Below are positions 1-9,008 of a stretch of DNA of 64,000 nucleotides, one piece after another. The stretch comes from Aureibaculum marinum. GTDB taxonomy: Bacteria; Bacteroidota; Bacteroidia; Flavobacteriales; Flavobacteriaceae. Position 1 is the stretch's first letter. The number at the start of each line of letters is the position of its first letter. The position numbers and the translations under genes are program-made. The stretch is from contig NZ_RPFJ01000040.1 of NCBI RefSeq assembly GCF_003813905.1, forward strand, positions 20,645 through 84,644, given 5' to 3'. The notes below the pieces were generated by a model. The model was not told where the DNA came from. It ran no database searches and was given only the letters and a program-made list of their open reading frames with translations.

Positions 1-770
1 ATTCATTTGTAATCGGAGATCGTTTAACCGATGTTGAATTGGCTAAAAATTTAGGATCAAAAGGAATTTTTATTAATGACAATACCAATTTAGGTACCGA
101 TGAAATTACTGTTAAACGTGATGAGTTAAATACATATATAGCTTTAGAAACAAATGATTGGCAGCGTATTTATGAATTCTTAAAGTTAGAAAATCGCACA
201 GCTGAAATTAAGAGAAAAACAAATGAAACAGATATTTTTATTAAACTAAATCTTGATGGAACCGGAAAAAGTAAAATTAATACTGGTATTGCTTTTTTTG
301 ATCACATGTTAGATCAGATTTCTCGTCATGGGCAAATGGACTTAGAAATTAATGTAAAGGGCGATTTAGAAGTTGATGAACACCATACTATTGAAGATAC
401 AGGTATTGCCTTAGGTGAAGTGTTTAGTAAAGCTATTGGTAGTAAATTGGGCATAGAACGTTATGGTTTTTCTTTGCCAATGGACGATTGTTTAGCTCAG
501 GTTAGTATAGATTTTGGTGGTAGAAATTGGTTGGTCTGGGATGCCGACTTTAAACGAGAAATGATTGGTAAAATGCCAACAGAAATGTTTTCTCATTTCT
601 TCAAATCTTTTACTGATGGAGCCAAAGCTAATTTAAATGTGAAAGTTGAAGGTGAAAATGAACATCATAAAATTGAAGCCATTTTTAAAGCTTTTGCCAA
701 AGCTATAAAAGCAGCCGTAAAACGTGATGTAGAAAAAATGATTTTACCTAGTACTAAAGGAATGTTATAA
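1..770 (+). CDS. hisB: Bifunctional histidinol-phosphatase / imidazoleglycerol-phosphate dehydratase, 3' part
   Basis: The gene is cut by the left edge; the open frame starts at base 3 with no stop before it. The first residues read [18 protein letters not shown], which is the GDxxxD metal-binding motif of the HAD-family histidinol-phosphatase domain. The remainder is a full imidazoleglycerol-phosphate dehydratase domain with its manganese-binding histidine motifs [16 protein letters not shown] and NEHHKIEA. The protein therefore catalyses two steps of histidine synthesis, dehydration of imidazoleglycerol phosphate and dephosphorylation of histidinol phosphate, as in enterobacterial and flavobacterial HisB. 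It is followed after 69 bp by hisH on the same strand, the usual Bacteroidetes order. The TTG at 39 that could be read as a start is internal to the phosphatase domain. Confidence 0.97.
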   Translation, partial: SFVIGDRLTDVELAKNLGSKGIFINDNTNLGTDEITVKRDELNTYIALETNDWQRIYEFLKLENRTAEIKRKTNETDIFIKLNLDGTGKSKINTGIAFFDHMLDQISRHGQMDLEINVKGDLEVDEHHTIEDTGIALGEVFSKAIGSKLGIERYGFSLPMDDCLAQVSIDFGGRNWLVWDADFKREMIGKMPTEMFSHFFKSFTDGAKANLNVKVEGENEHHKIEAIFKAFAKAIKAAVKRDVEKMILPSTKGML

Positions 771-839
771 ATATTAGTCATTCTAATTTTTCATAAAGAA
801 AAATGTATAAAGTATAATATAAATAAAGATTTCACTTTA

Positions 840-1484
840 ATGTCAGATACACTAGCAAACACAAACAATTTAAAAAGCTCTGATAATAGAGAAAAAAAGG
901 ACATTTCTATTGTTATTATAGATTATGGTGCTGGAAACATACAAAGTATAAAATTTGCCATTCAACGATTAGGAGCTCAAGCACTACTAAGTAATGATGC
1001 AGAAATAATTAAAGCAGCAGATAAAGTAATCTTCCCTGGAGTTGGCGAGGCAAGTAGTGCTATGGAAAAATTGATAGCAACCGGCTTAGATAAAGTAATT
1101 CCTCAATTAAAACAACCCGTACTTGGTATTTGTTTAGGCATGCAGTTGATGTGTAATTACAGTCAAGAAGGGCATACTAAAGGACTTGGTATTTTTGATG
1201 TTGATGTTCTAAAGTTTAGCAATAAGGTAAAAGTACCTCAAATAGGTTGGAATACACTTACTAATTTAAAATCAGAATTATTTAGTGGAATAAAAAATGA
1301 AGAATATATGTATTTGGTGCATAGTTATTACGCTCCGCTATGTGATGATACTATTGCGATAACCAATTATGATATTGAATATTCGTCTGCCTTAAAAAAA
1401 GATAATTTTTATGGAGTGCAGTTTCATCCTGAAAAAAGTAGCACTGCAGGTGAGATTTTATTAAAGAATTTTTTGGAATTATAA
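840..1484 (+). CDS. hisH: Imidazole glycerol phosphate synthase, glutamine amidotransferase subunit
   Basis: HisH hydrolyses glutamine and passes ammonia to HisF in the fifth step of histidine synthesis. This 214-residue protein has the class I amidotransferase triad: Cys98 in GICLGMQ and His196/Glu198 in GVQFHPEKS. The family core begins at residue ~23 (SIVIIDYGAGN), so there is a polar N-terminal extension of about 22 residues if the ATG at 840 is used. The partner subunit gene hisF, and hisA and hisI which usually follow hisH, are not present downstream; a DUF58 gene comes next after 132 bp. The histidine operon is therefore interrupted at this point and HisF must be encoded elsewhere. Confidence 0.95.
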   Translation: MSDTLANTNNLKSSDNREKKDISIVIIDYGAGNIQSIKFAIQRLGAQALLSNDAEIIKAADKVIFPGVGEASSAMEKLIATGLDKVIPQLKQPVLGICLGMQLMCNYSQEGHTKGLGIFDVDVLKFSNKVKVPQIGWNTLTNLKSELFSGIKNEEYMYLVHSYYAPLCDDTIAITNYDIEYSSALKKDNFYGVQFHPEKSSTAGEILLKNFLEL

Positions 1485-1616
1485 CTGAAAACTGCTTTTA
1501 AAGAAACTTAAACCTTCTAAGATAAATTAAATTGTTCTGTTTTTTAATATGTAAATTTTCACTAACAATTTAAAATCACTTATTTTAGCTAAATAATTTG
1601 GCAGACTAACGCTTAT

Positions 1617-2951
1617 ATGATTAACCTCTTTAAAAATCTTTACATTCACCAAGGCTTCTTTGTTTATATTAGCATTGTATCAGGTTTGTTTTTGGTATCT
1701 TATTGGGTAGAGATGGTATATCAAATAGCTTGGTTTTTACTTTTTACTTTGGCCGTTTTATTTTTAGTGGATATTATAATCTTATTTCGATTTAAAAATG
1801 GATTAAAAGCCAGACGTTTATTGCCAGAAAAATTCTCTAATTCAGACGAAAATCCCATTCCTATTACCATTGAAAATAAATATCCTATAAAAATCTTTTT
1901 AAAAGTAATTGATGAGCTTCCTACGCAGTTTCAAAAAAGAGATTTTGAATATTTTACTGAAATAAACGATAATGGATATCATAATTTTGAATATCGGGTA
2001 CGGCCAGTAGAACGGGGTGAATATTATTTTGGAAATTTAAATTTATTTGTTTCATCGCCATTGCAAATAGTTGCCAGAAGATACCGTTTTAATGCCAAAC
2101 AAATGGTGGCAGTATATCCCTCTTATATTCAAATGCGTAAATATGAATTTTTGGCATTTAGTAATAGGTTAACTGAGTTTGGTCTTAAAAAGATTCGTAG
2201 AATTGGTCATACTATGGAATTTGAACAGATTAAAAATTATATTGCAGGTGATGATGTTAGAACTGTTAATTGGAAAGCTACTGCTAAAAGAGGGCAATTA
2301 ATGGTCAACCAATATCAAGATGAAAAGTCACAACCTATCTATTCTATCATTGATACAGGTAGAGTTATGAAAATGCCTTTTGAAGAGTTAAAACTATTAG
2401 ATTATGCAATTAATTCTACATTGGCTTTCTCTAATATTGCATTATTAAAAAACGATAAAGCAGGCATGCTTACTTTTTCTAAAAAGGTGGAAAAAATAGT
2501 TGCTGCCAGTAATAAACGTACTCATATTAACACCATTAATGAGGCATTGTATAATATTGATACACAGTTCACTGATTCAGATTTTGGGTATTTATATGCA
2601 ACTATTAAAAGAAAGATAAATCAACGTAGTTTAATAATTTTATATACCAATTTTGAGCATATTTCAGCCTTGCAGCGTCAATTACCTTATTTAAAAGCTA
2701 TTTCTAGGCAACATTTATTGGTGACAGTATTTTTTGAAAATACAGAATTAGAAGAGTTAATTACAGAAAATGTAGAAGATTTGCAAAGTATTTATCATAA
2801 AACCATTGCTGAAAAATTTGCTTACGAAAAAAGGTTGATAGTTAAAGAACTAGAGAGTAAAGGAGTTCATGCAATTTTAACTAAACCTCAAAATTTATCA
2901 GTTAATGTGATTAATAAGTATTTAGAGTTTAAAGCCAAAGGACTTATCTAG
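1617..2951 (+). CDS. DUF58 domain membrane protein
   Basis: The 444-residue protein has two hydrophobic helices near the N-terminus (about 13-30 and 34-58) followed by a cytoplasmic or periplasmic domain. The DUF58 signature lies at about 208-224 (YIAGDDVRTVNWKATAK), followed by a vWA-like segment (SIIDTGRVM). DUF58 proteins are normally encoded with a MoxR-type AAA ATPase and vWA proteins and are thought to help assemble or fold envelope or metal-dependent proteins. Here there is no MoxR neighbour, so the partner must be elsewhere. The biochemical role is unknown. The ATG start follows 132 bp of AT-rich spacer, suggesting its own promoter. Confidence 0.9.
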   Translation: MINLFKNLYIHQGFFVYISIVSGLFLVSYWVEMVYQIAWFLLFTLAVLFLVDIIILFRFKNGLKARRLLPEKFSNSDENPIPITIENKYPIKIFLKVIDELPTQFQKRDFEYFTEINDNGYHNFEYRVRPVERGEYYFGNLNLFVSSPLQIVARRYRFNAKQMVAVYPSYIQMRKYEFLAFSNRLTEFGLKKIRRIGHTMEFEQIKNYIAGDDVRTVNWKATAKRGQLMVNQYQDEKSQPIYSIIDTGRVMKMPFEELKLLDYAINSTLAFSNIALLKNDKAGMLTFSKKVEKIVAASNKRTHINTINEALYNIDTQFTDSDFGYLYATIKRKINQRSLIILYTNFEHISALQRQLPYLKAISRQHLLVTVFFENTELEELITENVEDLQSIYHKTIAEKFAYEKRLIVKELESKGVHAILTKPQNLSVNVINKYLEFKAKGLI

Positions 2952-3026
2952 ATTGTTTTTATTATGTGACGGGCACTTTTACAACTTTTATAGAAAGGTA
3001 AAATTAGTATCAAGTAAATTTTAGTA

Positions 3027-4028
3027 TTACGTAATCTCACTAAAGTTTTTTTTACCTAATACAAAATGCTGCCAAACAATACTTTTACACTGGTAGTAAT
3101 TGTTCTTTTTATCAGTAATTCTTTTTCTTTTTTTAAGGTATTTTGGAATGTTATAATAAAAATTAAAATGAGCTTTTAAAATGGCAAAACAATGCCTAGG
3201 GCGTAATTCAAACAAAAATTTAATTCCAGCAACACCATCCAATAATAATCGGATTAATAATACAAAGAATAAATAATTGCTAGGTACATTTTTAAGTATA
3301 GAAAATAAACTATTTCTAAAATTTAAATAGGTTTTTCTAGGGTTAGCTTCATTCAGTGTAGCACCTCCAACATGGTATACTGTTGATTCGCCTACATATT
3401 TTATGTTGTATCCTTCATTTTTTATTCTCCAACACAAATCTATTTCTTCATAATGAGCAAAATAATCCTCATCAAAACCATCTAATTGATGAAAAATTTC
3501 TTTACGAATAAAAAAACACGCTCCAGAAGCCCAGAAAATATCGGTAGTATCATTGTATTGAGCTGTGTCTTTTTCTAAATTAGAAAATAAACGTCCACGG
3601 CAATATGGATAACCATATAAATCAATAAAACCTCCAGCTGCACCAGCATATTCAAATTTGGTTTTATCTTTAAAGTCTTTTATTTTAGGTTGAATAGCAA
3701 CTGTATCTTTAGACGATTCAAATTCTGAAATAATAGGTTTTAACCAATTTTCAGTAACTTCTATATCTGAATTTACTAATGCGTAAATATCCGCATCTAT
3801 ATGTTGTAAAGCATCATTATAACCTTTGGCATAGCCTCCATTAATACTGTTTTCTATAATTTTTACAGAAGGAAAAGTTTCTTTTACAAATTTTACTGAG
3901 TCGTCAGGCGAGTTGTTATCTGCAACATAAATATCGGCATCATTACTACTATATTTTAGCATTGCTGGTAAAAACTGTTCTAATAGTTGTTTACCATTCC
4001 AATTTAATATGATTACGGCTACTTTCAA
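3027..4028 (-). CDS. Glycosyltransferase family 2 (WbbL/rhamnosyltransferase-like)
   Basis: The 333-residue protein opens with the GT-A nucleotide-binding segment VAVIILNWNG and contains the metal-site region LVNSDIEV and the acceptor-side motif HYEEIDLCWR typical of GT2 enzymes related to rhamnosyltransferases. It probably adds a sugar to a surface polysaccharide or glycolipid at the inner face of the membrane. The C-terminal third has a hydrophobic stretch (LFFVLLIRLLLDG) and a basic tail, suggesting membrane association. Donor and acceptor cannot be read from sequence. It is transcribed alone, with a TAnnTTTG promoter element 18 bp upstream of the ATG. Confidence 0.9.
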   Translation of the reverse strand: MKVAVIILNWNGKQLLEQFLPAMLKYSSNDADIYVADNNSPDDSVKFVKETFPSVKIIENSINGGYAKGYNDALQHIDADIYALVNSDIEVTENWLKPIISEFESSKDTVAIQPKIKDFKDKTKFEYAGAAGGFIDLYGYPYCRGRLFSNLEKDTAQYNDTTDIFWASGACFFIRKEIFHQLDGFDEDYFAHYEEIDLCWRIKNEGYNIKYVGESTVYHVGGATLNEANPRKTYLNFRNSLFSILKNVPSNYLFFVLLIRLLLDGVAGIKFLFELRPRHCFAILKAHFNFYYNIPKYLKKRKRITDKKNNYYQCKSIVWQHFVLGKKNFSEIT

Positions 4029-4045
4029 GGATTTTTTTTAAGTTG

Positions 4046-4053
4046 CAAACTTA
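4046..4053 (-). promoter_or_regulatory. Promoter -7 element for the GT2 gene
   Basis: On the minus strand the sequence reads TAAGTTTG, an exact match to the Bacteroidetes TAnnTTTG element, 17 bases before the ATG of the glycosyltransferase gene. No well-placed upstream TTG is visible. The match is short, so chance occurrence in AT-rich DNA is possible. Confidence 0.5.
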
Positions 4054-4117
4054 ACAATTAATAATGATACTTATTATATAGAAAAGTGTAACTATATTTA
4101 TTGATAAAAAGTAAAGG

Positions 4118-4564
4118 TTAACGAATGTAGTTTGGTAAATCTTCTAAAAAAATATACTTTTCATTTTCTGTGTCCATTTTGCAGAAATAATGGTTTAATC
4201 CATTTGTAACCATTAAGTATTGAGCATTTAATTTTAAATTGTAACGAGCTATTTGATCAAAAGTATCTTGTGTAATTTTTACTTTAGGGGCTTTGCATTC
4301 TACAATTAGTTCAGGCAAACCTTTAGTATTAAAAACCAATACATCAAATCTTTTTTTTAAAGAGTTAATTGTTAGCTGCTTTTCAACTGCTATAATTGAT
4401 TTTGGATAGTTTTTATACGAAATTAAATAATGGATAATATGTTGTCTTACCCATTCTTCAGGGGTTAACACCACATATTTTTTTCTGATAATATCAAAAA
4501 TTAATTGCTTATTTTCTTTACTTTTGACGTTTAGTTGGGTTTTGGGTAAATTCAATACAATCAT
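4118..4564 (-). CDS. Small HsdR_N-like PD-(D/E)xK domain protein
   Basis: This 148-residue protein matches the N-terminal domain of type I restriction HsdR subunits (HSDR_N_2 family): RFDVLVF, then LIVECKAPKV and a C-terminal Gln-containing helix (QIARYNLKL). The Asp and the ExK of ECK give the layout of a PD-(D/E)xK nuclease site. There is no helicase domain, so it is a stand-alone nuclease-fold protein, not a full restriction subunit. From memory of flavobacterial genomes, such a gene commonly sits divergent from holA, as here (29 bp between start codons), which suggests a housekeeping DNA metabolism role. Function is unproven. Confidence 0.8.
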   Translation of the reverse strand: MIVLNLPKTQLNVKSKENKQLIFDIIRKKYVVLTPEEWVRQHIIHYLISYKNYPKSIIAVEKQLTINSLKKRFDVLVFNTKGLPELIVECKAPKVKITQDTFDQIARYNLKLNAQYLMVTNGLNHYFCKMDTENEKYIFLEDLPNYIR

Positions 4565-4593
4565 ACTACAAAAATGAACCTTTTTTCTTAGAA

Positions 4594-5598
4594 ATGAAAC
4601 GCATCAATGAAATAGTTTCTGATATAAAATCGGGAAATATAAAACCTATTTATTTTTTAATGGGTGAGGAGCCCTATTATATTGATAAAATTTCTGATTA
4701 TATAGAGCAAAACGTATTATCAGAAGAAGAAAAAGAATTTAATCAGGTTGTATTGTATGGTAGAGATGTTACTATAGATGATATAGTGTCTAATGCCAAA
4801 CGTTACCCAATGATGGCAGATAGGCAAGTGGTAATTGTTAAAGAAGCTCAAGATTTATCGCGTACTATAGAAAATCTTTTGAGTTATGTTGAGAACCCGC
4901 AACCAACTACAGTTCTTGTAATTTGTTATAAATATAAACTATTAGACAAGCGTAAAAAACTTAGTAAGAGTATAAGTAAAAATGGATTGTTGTTTGAGAG
5001 TAAAAAACTTTATGATAATCAAGTAGGTGATTGGATTAGAAGAGTGTTGGCTGGTAAAGGATTTCAAATTGAACCAAAAGCTGCTATAATGTTGGTTGAG
5101 TTTTTAGGAACCGATCTTTCTAAGATTGCTAATGAGTTGGAAAAACTAATGAGTATTTTGCCAAAAGAGAGTACCATAAGACCTGTTGATGTTGAAGTAA
5201 ATATTGGGATAAGTAAAGATTTTAACAATTTTGAATTACAAAACGCTATTGGAGAAAAAAAGTTAGTCAAAGCAAATCAGATAATTAATTATTTTGCAGA
5301 TAATCCTAAAAATAATTCATTGGTTCTTACCATTACATTATTAAATAAATATTTTACCAAATTATTAATTTATCATGGGTTAACTAATAAGTCTAAAGGA
5401 AATGTAGTTAAAGCATTAGGTATTAGTGCTTATTTTTATGATGACTATGTAATTGCAGCTAGAAACTATCCAATGCGTAAAGTATCGCAAATTATTTCCT
5501 ATTTACGCGATACTGATGTAAAGAGTAAAGGTGTAGGGGCAAATGCAGCTGACACTAGAGATCTTTTAAAAGAATTAATCTTTAAGATAATGCACTGA
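4594..5598 (+). CDS. holA: DNA polymerase III subunit delta
   Basis: The delta subunit opens the beta sliding clamp inside the clamp-loader complex. The 334-residue length is normal for the family. The N-terminal AAA-like domain starts with the diagnostic segment KPIYFLMGEEPYYID, in which the P-loop is degenerate, as expected for delta, which does not hydrolyse ATP. The middle contains KRYPMMADRQVVIVKEA and the central helical region includes LGTDLSKIANELEKL, both characteristic. The start ATG lies 29 bp from the divergent HsdR_N-like gene, so both genes share a very small promoter region. Confidence 0.95.
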   Translation: MKRINEIVSDIKSGNIKPIYFLMGEEPYYIDKISDYIEQNVLSEEEKEFNQVVLYGRDVTIDDIVSNAKRYPMMADRQVVIVKEAQDLSRTIENLLSYVENPQPTTVLVICYKYKLLDKRKKLSKSISKNGLLFESKKLYDNQVGDWIRRVLAGKGFQIEPKAAIMLVEFLGTDLSKIANELEKLMSILPKESTIRPVDVEVNIGISKDFNNFELQNAIGEKKLVKANQIINYFADNPKNNSLVLTITLLNKYFTKLLIYHGLTNKSKGNVVKALGISAYFYDDYVIAARNYPMRKVSQIISYLRDTDVKSKGVGANAADTRDLLKELIFKIMH

Positions 5599-5636
5599 TA
5601 TTACTTAAAATATATCCTTTTTACTTGCTAATTACA

Positions 5637-6686
5637 CTAAAACTTTAGCAATTTTTTTACAGCACTTATTTCATTATTTTTTTTAAATACCACAAAGTAA
5701 ATTCCATTTTTTAAATTAGAAACATTAAAAGAATTGTTGGTCATTGGTTGTTTTAGAGAAACTTCTCTTCCAAAACTATCGTGTAATACTATTGCATCAT
5801 ACTTATCTAAATTATTTCCTTTCATAGTTACTTTTGATGAAGTAGGATTTGGAAATATAGAAATAGATTTATTATCTAATGAAGATTGAAAGACATTGAT
5901 ATTGGAATTTTCTTCGATATTAAAATCGGTAAATAACACTCTTTTTTCAATTTCAGTTTCAGTTTCTGCTGTCTCTTTAAATATTCCCCATTTTGGACGA
6001 ATAAAATCAGCATCTGTTTTCCAAGTTCTTATAGCATCATCATTATAATCTAATAAGACTTTATCACCGTTAACGGTTTTAATAGTTATGTCGTAAGCAC
6101 CTATTTCATTGTATGTGATTGTTTCAACAACTTCAAGCCATTGTCCTTTTAAATTGGTAATATCAATAGATTCTACAGTGGTTTGAGAATCCATTTCTGC
6201 ATAACGTAACTCTAAATATTCAAATCTTCCTTTTCTAATGGTTGTTAATGTAAATAATGGAACATCAGCCTCAGAACCACCAATTGCTTTCAATTGATGC
6301 AAGTCCATGTTAAATTTACGTACAGTAAAATCATTAGTTAGTTTAAACTTCCATGAGTAAGTTATTGTTTCTCCTTGTACACCTAATAAATTTTTAGGAG
6401 CATCTTCGATGCTTTCAAACTCATTAAACCTTGTGCCAAAGTTTTCGCAAGCTTCTTTGTCAGATGTTTTATGTAATTGAAATTGACTAACTGTTCTGTT
6501 TAGTTCATCGTCCATTATTTCATTATAATGTCCGCCAAAACCAACGTGGTTACAATTGTTGTAACTCACTACAACGTCGGGTGCTAAAATTGCAGAAATA
6601 ATTTGATTGTTATTTGTAGCGTTTTGAGAAAAACCAAGTTGAATTGTTAGAATGCAACTTATAATACATAAATTAAACTTCTTCAT
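5637..6686 (-). CDS. Secreted probable polysaccharide lyase with T9SS type A sorting domain
   Basis: The 349-residue protein has a cleavable signal peptide (hydrophobic to about residue 20, ending GFSQ). A central beta-rich domain of about 230 residues includes HQLKAIGG, PLFTLTTIRKG and RPKWGIF, a pattern I associate with concanavalin-like jelly-roll polysaccharide lyases (heparinase I-like or PL20-like). The last 75 residues are a type A T9SS sorting domain: SIFPNPTSSKVTM, then NLKNGIYFVVF and a basic KKLLKF tail. The product should cross the outer membrane through the type IX system. The lyase assignment is tentative and no catalytic residues are asserted. The gene stands alone, convergent with holA. 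Confidence 0.75.
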   Translation of the reverse strand: MKKFNLCIISCILTIQLGFSQNATNNNQIISAILAPDVVVSYNNCNHVGFGGHYNEIMDDELNRTVSQFQLHKTSDKEACENFGTRFNEFESIEDAPKNLLGVQGETITYSWKFKLTNDFTVRKFNMDLHQLKAIGGSEADVPLFTLTTIRKGRFEYLELRYAEMDSQTTVESIDITNLKGQWLEVVETITYNEIGAYDITIKTVNGDKVLLDYNDDAIRTWKTDADFIRPKWGIFKETAETETEIEKRVLFTDFNIEENSNINVFQSSLDNKSISIFPNPTSSKVTMKGNNLDKYDAIVLHDSFGREVSLKQPMTNNSFNVSNLKNGIYFVVFKKNNEISAVKKLLKF

Positions 6687-7151
6687 TTTTTTAGAAAAAA
6701 CTATTAGGGTTGTTAGAAGTAATTTATGCTACATATAGTAAATGGTGTTTGTTTTTGTTAATAACTCTAAAAAATTAATTTTAGTATATAGTATTGTAAA
6801 AAAAATATAAATAAAATTTAAAAACAGCGAAAATGTATTTAAGTCATTGTAAATTAGTTGATTGTGTGGTTGTTTGTAAAGTTATTAGTTTTGTGGTTTT
6901 AGAAGTACGCTCAAAGTTTTTAACAATGTTATTAAGAAGTGGGTTTGTAGTTATTAACAATATGTAATATTAAGATACCTAGTGTATTGCGTAAAGTTTA
7001 AACCTTTATGGTCTGTGTAAATTAATAAGTAGAAGGTTTCAAACAACTAGGTTAATGTAAAATCAGTTATTTTTTTTTAAGTAAAAATAGTTGATTGAAT
7101 TTCTTGTAAAAAAAAAGTGTTTTGAGAAGAAAAAAAAGTGTAAAACAGAAA
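6687..7151. other. AT-rich intergenic region without a recognised gene
   Basis: These 465 bases hold homopolymer A and T runs and no open frame with protein-like character on either strand. I see no tRNA-like fold, no strong hairpin and no direct repeat. It contains the upstream region of the T9SS cargo gene and the downstream side of yggS. Confidence 0.6.
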
Positions 7152-7802
7152 TTATCTGCTTCCAAAAATAGCACTTCCTACTCTTACCATAGTGCTTCCA
7201 TTTTCAATAGCAATTTTATAGTCTCCGCTCATGCCAATTGACAGTGTAGTAATACCTTTGTTTTGTGATTTAATCTTTTCAAAGAAAGTATTAATTTTTG
7301 AGAATTCTTCTTGTACCTGAGTGGTATCGCTAGTAAAGGTGGCCATTCCCATTAATCCAACTATGTTAATGTTGCTTAATTCATTTAAATTTTCTGAAGT
7401 TAAAATGGATTCTATTTCTGTAAATGAAAGCCCAAACTTGGTGTCTTCTTCAGCTATTTTGGCTTGTAATAAGCAATTGATAACTCGATCGTGTTTTTTT
7501 GCTTGTTTGTTAATTTCTTTTAGCGTTTTTAAACTGTCTACACCATGAACAAGGCTAACAAAATGAGCCATATATTTTACCTTATTACGCTGTAAATGAC
7601 CAATCATGTGCCACTCTATATCTTGAGGTAAGTTGTTGTATTTCTCAACCATTTCTTGAATTTTATTTTCTCCAAAAATACGTTGTCCAGCATCATAAGC
7701 TTCTAAAATGTCTGAAGCTGGTTTTGTTTTAGATACGGCAACCAAGGTTACATGAGAAGGTAAACTTTTTTTTATTTTGATAAGATTTTCAGAAATACTC
7801 AT
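7152..7802 (-). CDS. yggS: YggS family pyridoxal phosphate homeostasis protein
   Basis: The protein belongs to the YggS/YBL036C/PROSC family, a PLP-binding TIM-barrel protein that buffers intracellular PLP and influences amino-acid balance. The PLP lysine lies in VAVSKTKP near residue 26, followed by the family motifs FGENKIQE, WHMIGHLQRNK and, near the C-terminus, SIGMSGDY and VRVGSAIFG. Length (216 residues) is typical. It lies 160 bp downstream of serA on the same strand, separated by a strong hairpin, so it is probably a separate transcript. It has no catalytic activity known. Confidence 0.95.
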   Translation of the reverse strand: MSISENLIKIKKSLPSHVTLVAVSKTKPASDILEAYDAGQRIFGENKIQEMVEKYNNLPQDIEWHMIGHLQRNKVKYMAHFVSLVHGVDSLKTLKEINKQAKKHDRVINCLLQAKIAEEDTKFGLSFTEIESILTSENLNELSNINIVGLMGMATFTSDTTQVQEEFSKINTFFEKIKSQNKGITTLSIGMSGDYKIAIENGSTMVRVGSAIFGSR

Positions 7803-7858
7803 GGTTATAAGTTTTCAATTAAAGAGGGTAGTGCTATTGAAACATTTATTAAGCAAGC

Positions 7859-7902
7859 TTCATTCATTTTAAGGAAGTGATTACTTCCTTAAAATGAATG
7901 AA
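7859..7902. terminator. Perfect 20-bp inverted repeat between serA and yggS
   Basis: Bases 7859-7878 and 7883-7902 are exact reverse complements with a 4-base GATT loop. The core is AAGGAAGT/ACTTCCTT with AT-rich arms. It sits 60 bp past the serA stop codon. No T-run follows on the minus strand, so it is either a factor-assisted terminator, an mRNA 3'-end stabiliser or a regulatory hairpin. Confidence 0.7.
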
Positions 7903-7962
7903 ACAGTATCTTGTTACTCATTAAATTACAATCTATTAAAAGTATAGGTAATTAGTAAGTAT

Positions 7963-8913
7963 TTATCCTAAAATTTTAACAATTTGCTCTGCCAATTCAC
8001 TACCAATTCTATCCTGAGCTTCACTTGTTGCTGCACCAATATGTGGTGTTAATGAAATATTAGGATTCATTAATAGTTGAATTTCTGGAGTAGGCTCTTT
8101 TTCAAAAACATCTAATGCGGCATGTGCAATTTTTCCATTTTCAATGGCTTTAACTAAAGCTATCTCATCTAAAACACCGCCACGAGCAGCATTTACTATA
8201 CAAGCTCCGTCTTTCATAAGTTCAAACTCTTTCGAGGAGATTATATATTCTTTTTGAGCAGGAACGTGTAATGATATAAAATCTGATTGTTTTAAAAGAT
8301 CTTCTTTTGAAATGGTGTCAATTTTAAAATTAACACTTTGTCCGTCATAAAAATCTAATTTCACATTAGCAGATTCTATAAAAGGATCAAAAGCAACAAC
8401 TTTCATTCCTACTCCTAATGCAATTTTAGCAGTAGCTTGTCCAATGCGTCCAAAGCCAAATACACCTAATGTTTTTCCTTTTAGTTCAACACCTTTGGCG
8501 TAAGCCTTTTTTAAATCTTTGAATTTAGAATCACCTTCTAAAGGCATATTTCTATTAGAATCATATAAAAAACGAACCATTCCAAATAAGTGAGCAAATA
8601 CTAATTCAGCTACGGAATGTGAACTGGCAGCAGGAGTGTTAATTACATGTAATCCTTTAGATTTTGCATATTCTACATCAATATTATCCATACCAACACC
8701 ACCACGGCCTATTATTTTTAAAGAAGGGCAAGCGTCTATAAGGTCTTTTCTTACTTTAGTAGCACTACGTACTAATAAAACAGAAATTTCATTTTTATTT
8801 ATGTAATCAATCAATTGCTCTTGTGCTACTGTTGTTAAGTCAACCTTAAAACCAGCATTTTCAAGAGCTGTAACTCCACTTTTTGCTATACCATCATTTG
8901 CTAATACTATCAT
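7963..8913 (-). CDS. serA: D-3-phosphoglycerate dehydrogenase (short form)
   Basis: SerA oxidises 3-phosphoglycerate with NAD, the first step of serine synthesis. The 316 residues contain the 2-hydroxyacid dehydrogenase fold: GVFGFGRIGQ for NAD binding, the catalytic Arg in NAARGGVLDE, Glu in the EKEPTP region and His in LTPHIGAAT. There is no C-terminal ACT domain, so serine feedback of the E. coli type is not expected. It follows serC by 95 bp on the same strand, giving a two-gene serine pathway unit. A strong hairpin lies just downstream. Confidence 0.93.
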   Translation of the reverse strand: MIVLANDGIAKSGVTALENAGFKVDLTTVAQEQLIDYINKNEISVLLVRSATKVRKDLIDACPSLKIIGRGGVGMDNIDVEYAKSKGLHVINTPAASSHSVAELVFAHLFGMVRFLYDSNRNMPLEGDSKFKDLKKAYAKGVELKGKTLGVFGFGRIGQATAKIALGVGMKVVAFDPFIESANVKLDFYDGQSVNFKIDTISKEDLLKQSDFISLHVPAQKEYIISSKEFELMKDGACIVNAARGGVLDEIALVKAIENGKIAHAALDVFEKEPTPEIQLLMNPNISLTPHIGAATSEAQDRIGSELAEQIVKILG

Positions 8914-9008
8914 TCTAAAACTTTATTTTATTATTTGTTATTCGTTGGCATGAGAAAATATTATAATATGCCTTTTTTAAATATTCTTTTTACTAGAAAT
9001 TAAAATTG

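Noticed and set aside
5064..5270. Open frame antisense to holA
   Set aside because: It is a shadow frame in AT-rich coding DNA, with no domain pattern, and lies wholly inside a well-supported gene.
6687..7151. Possible small RNA in the AT-rich spacer
   Set aside because: No promoter with a following hairpin could be recognised; nothing beyond low-complexity sequence.
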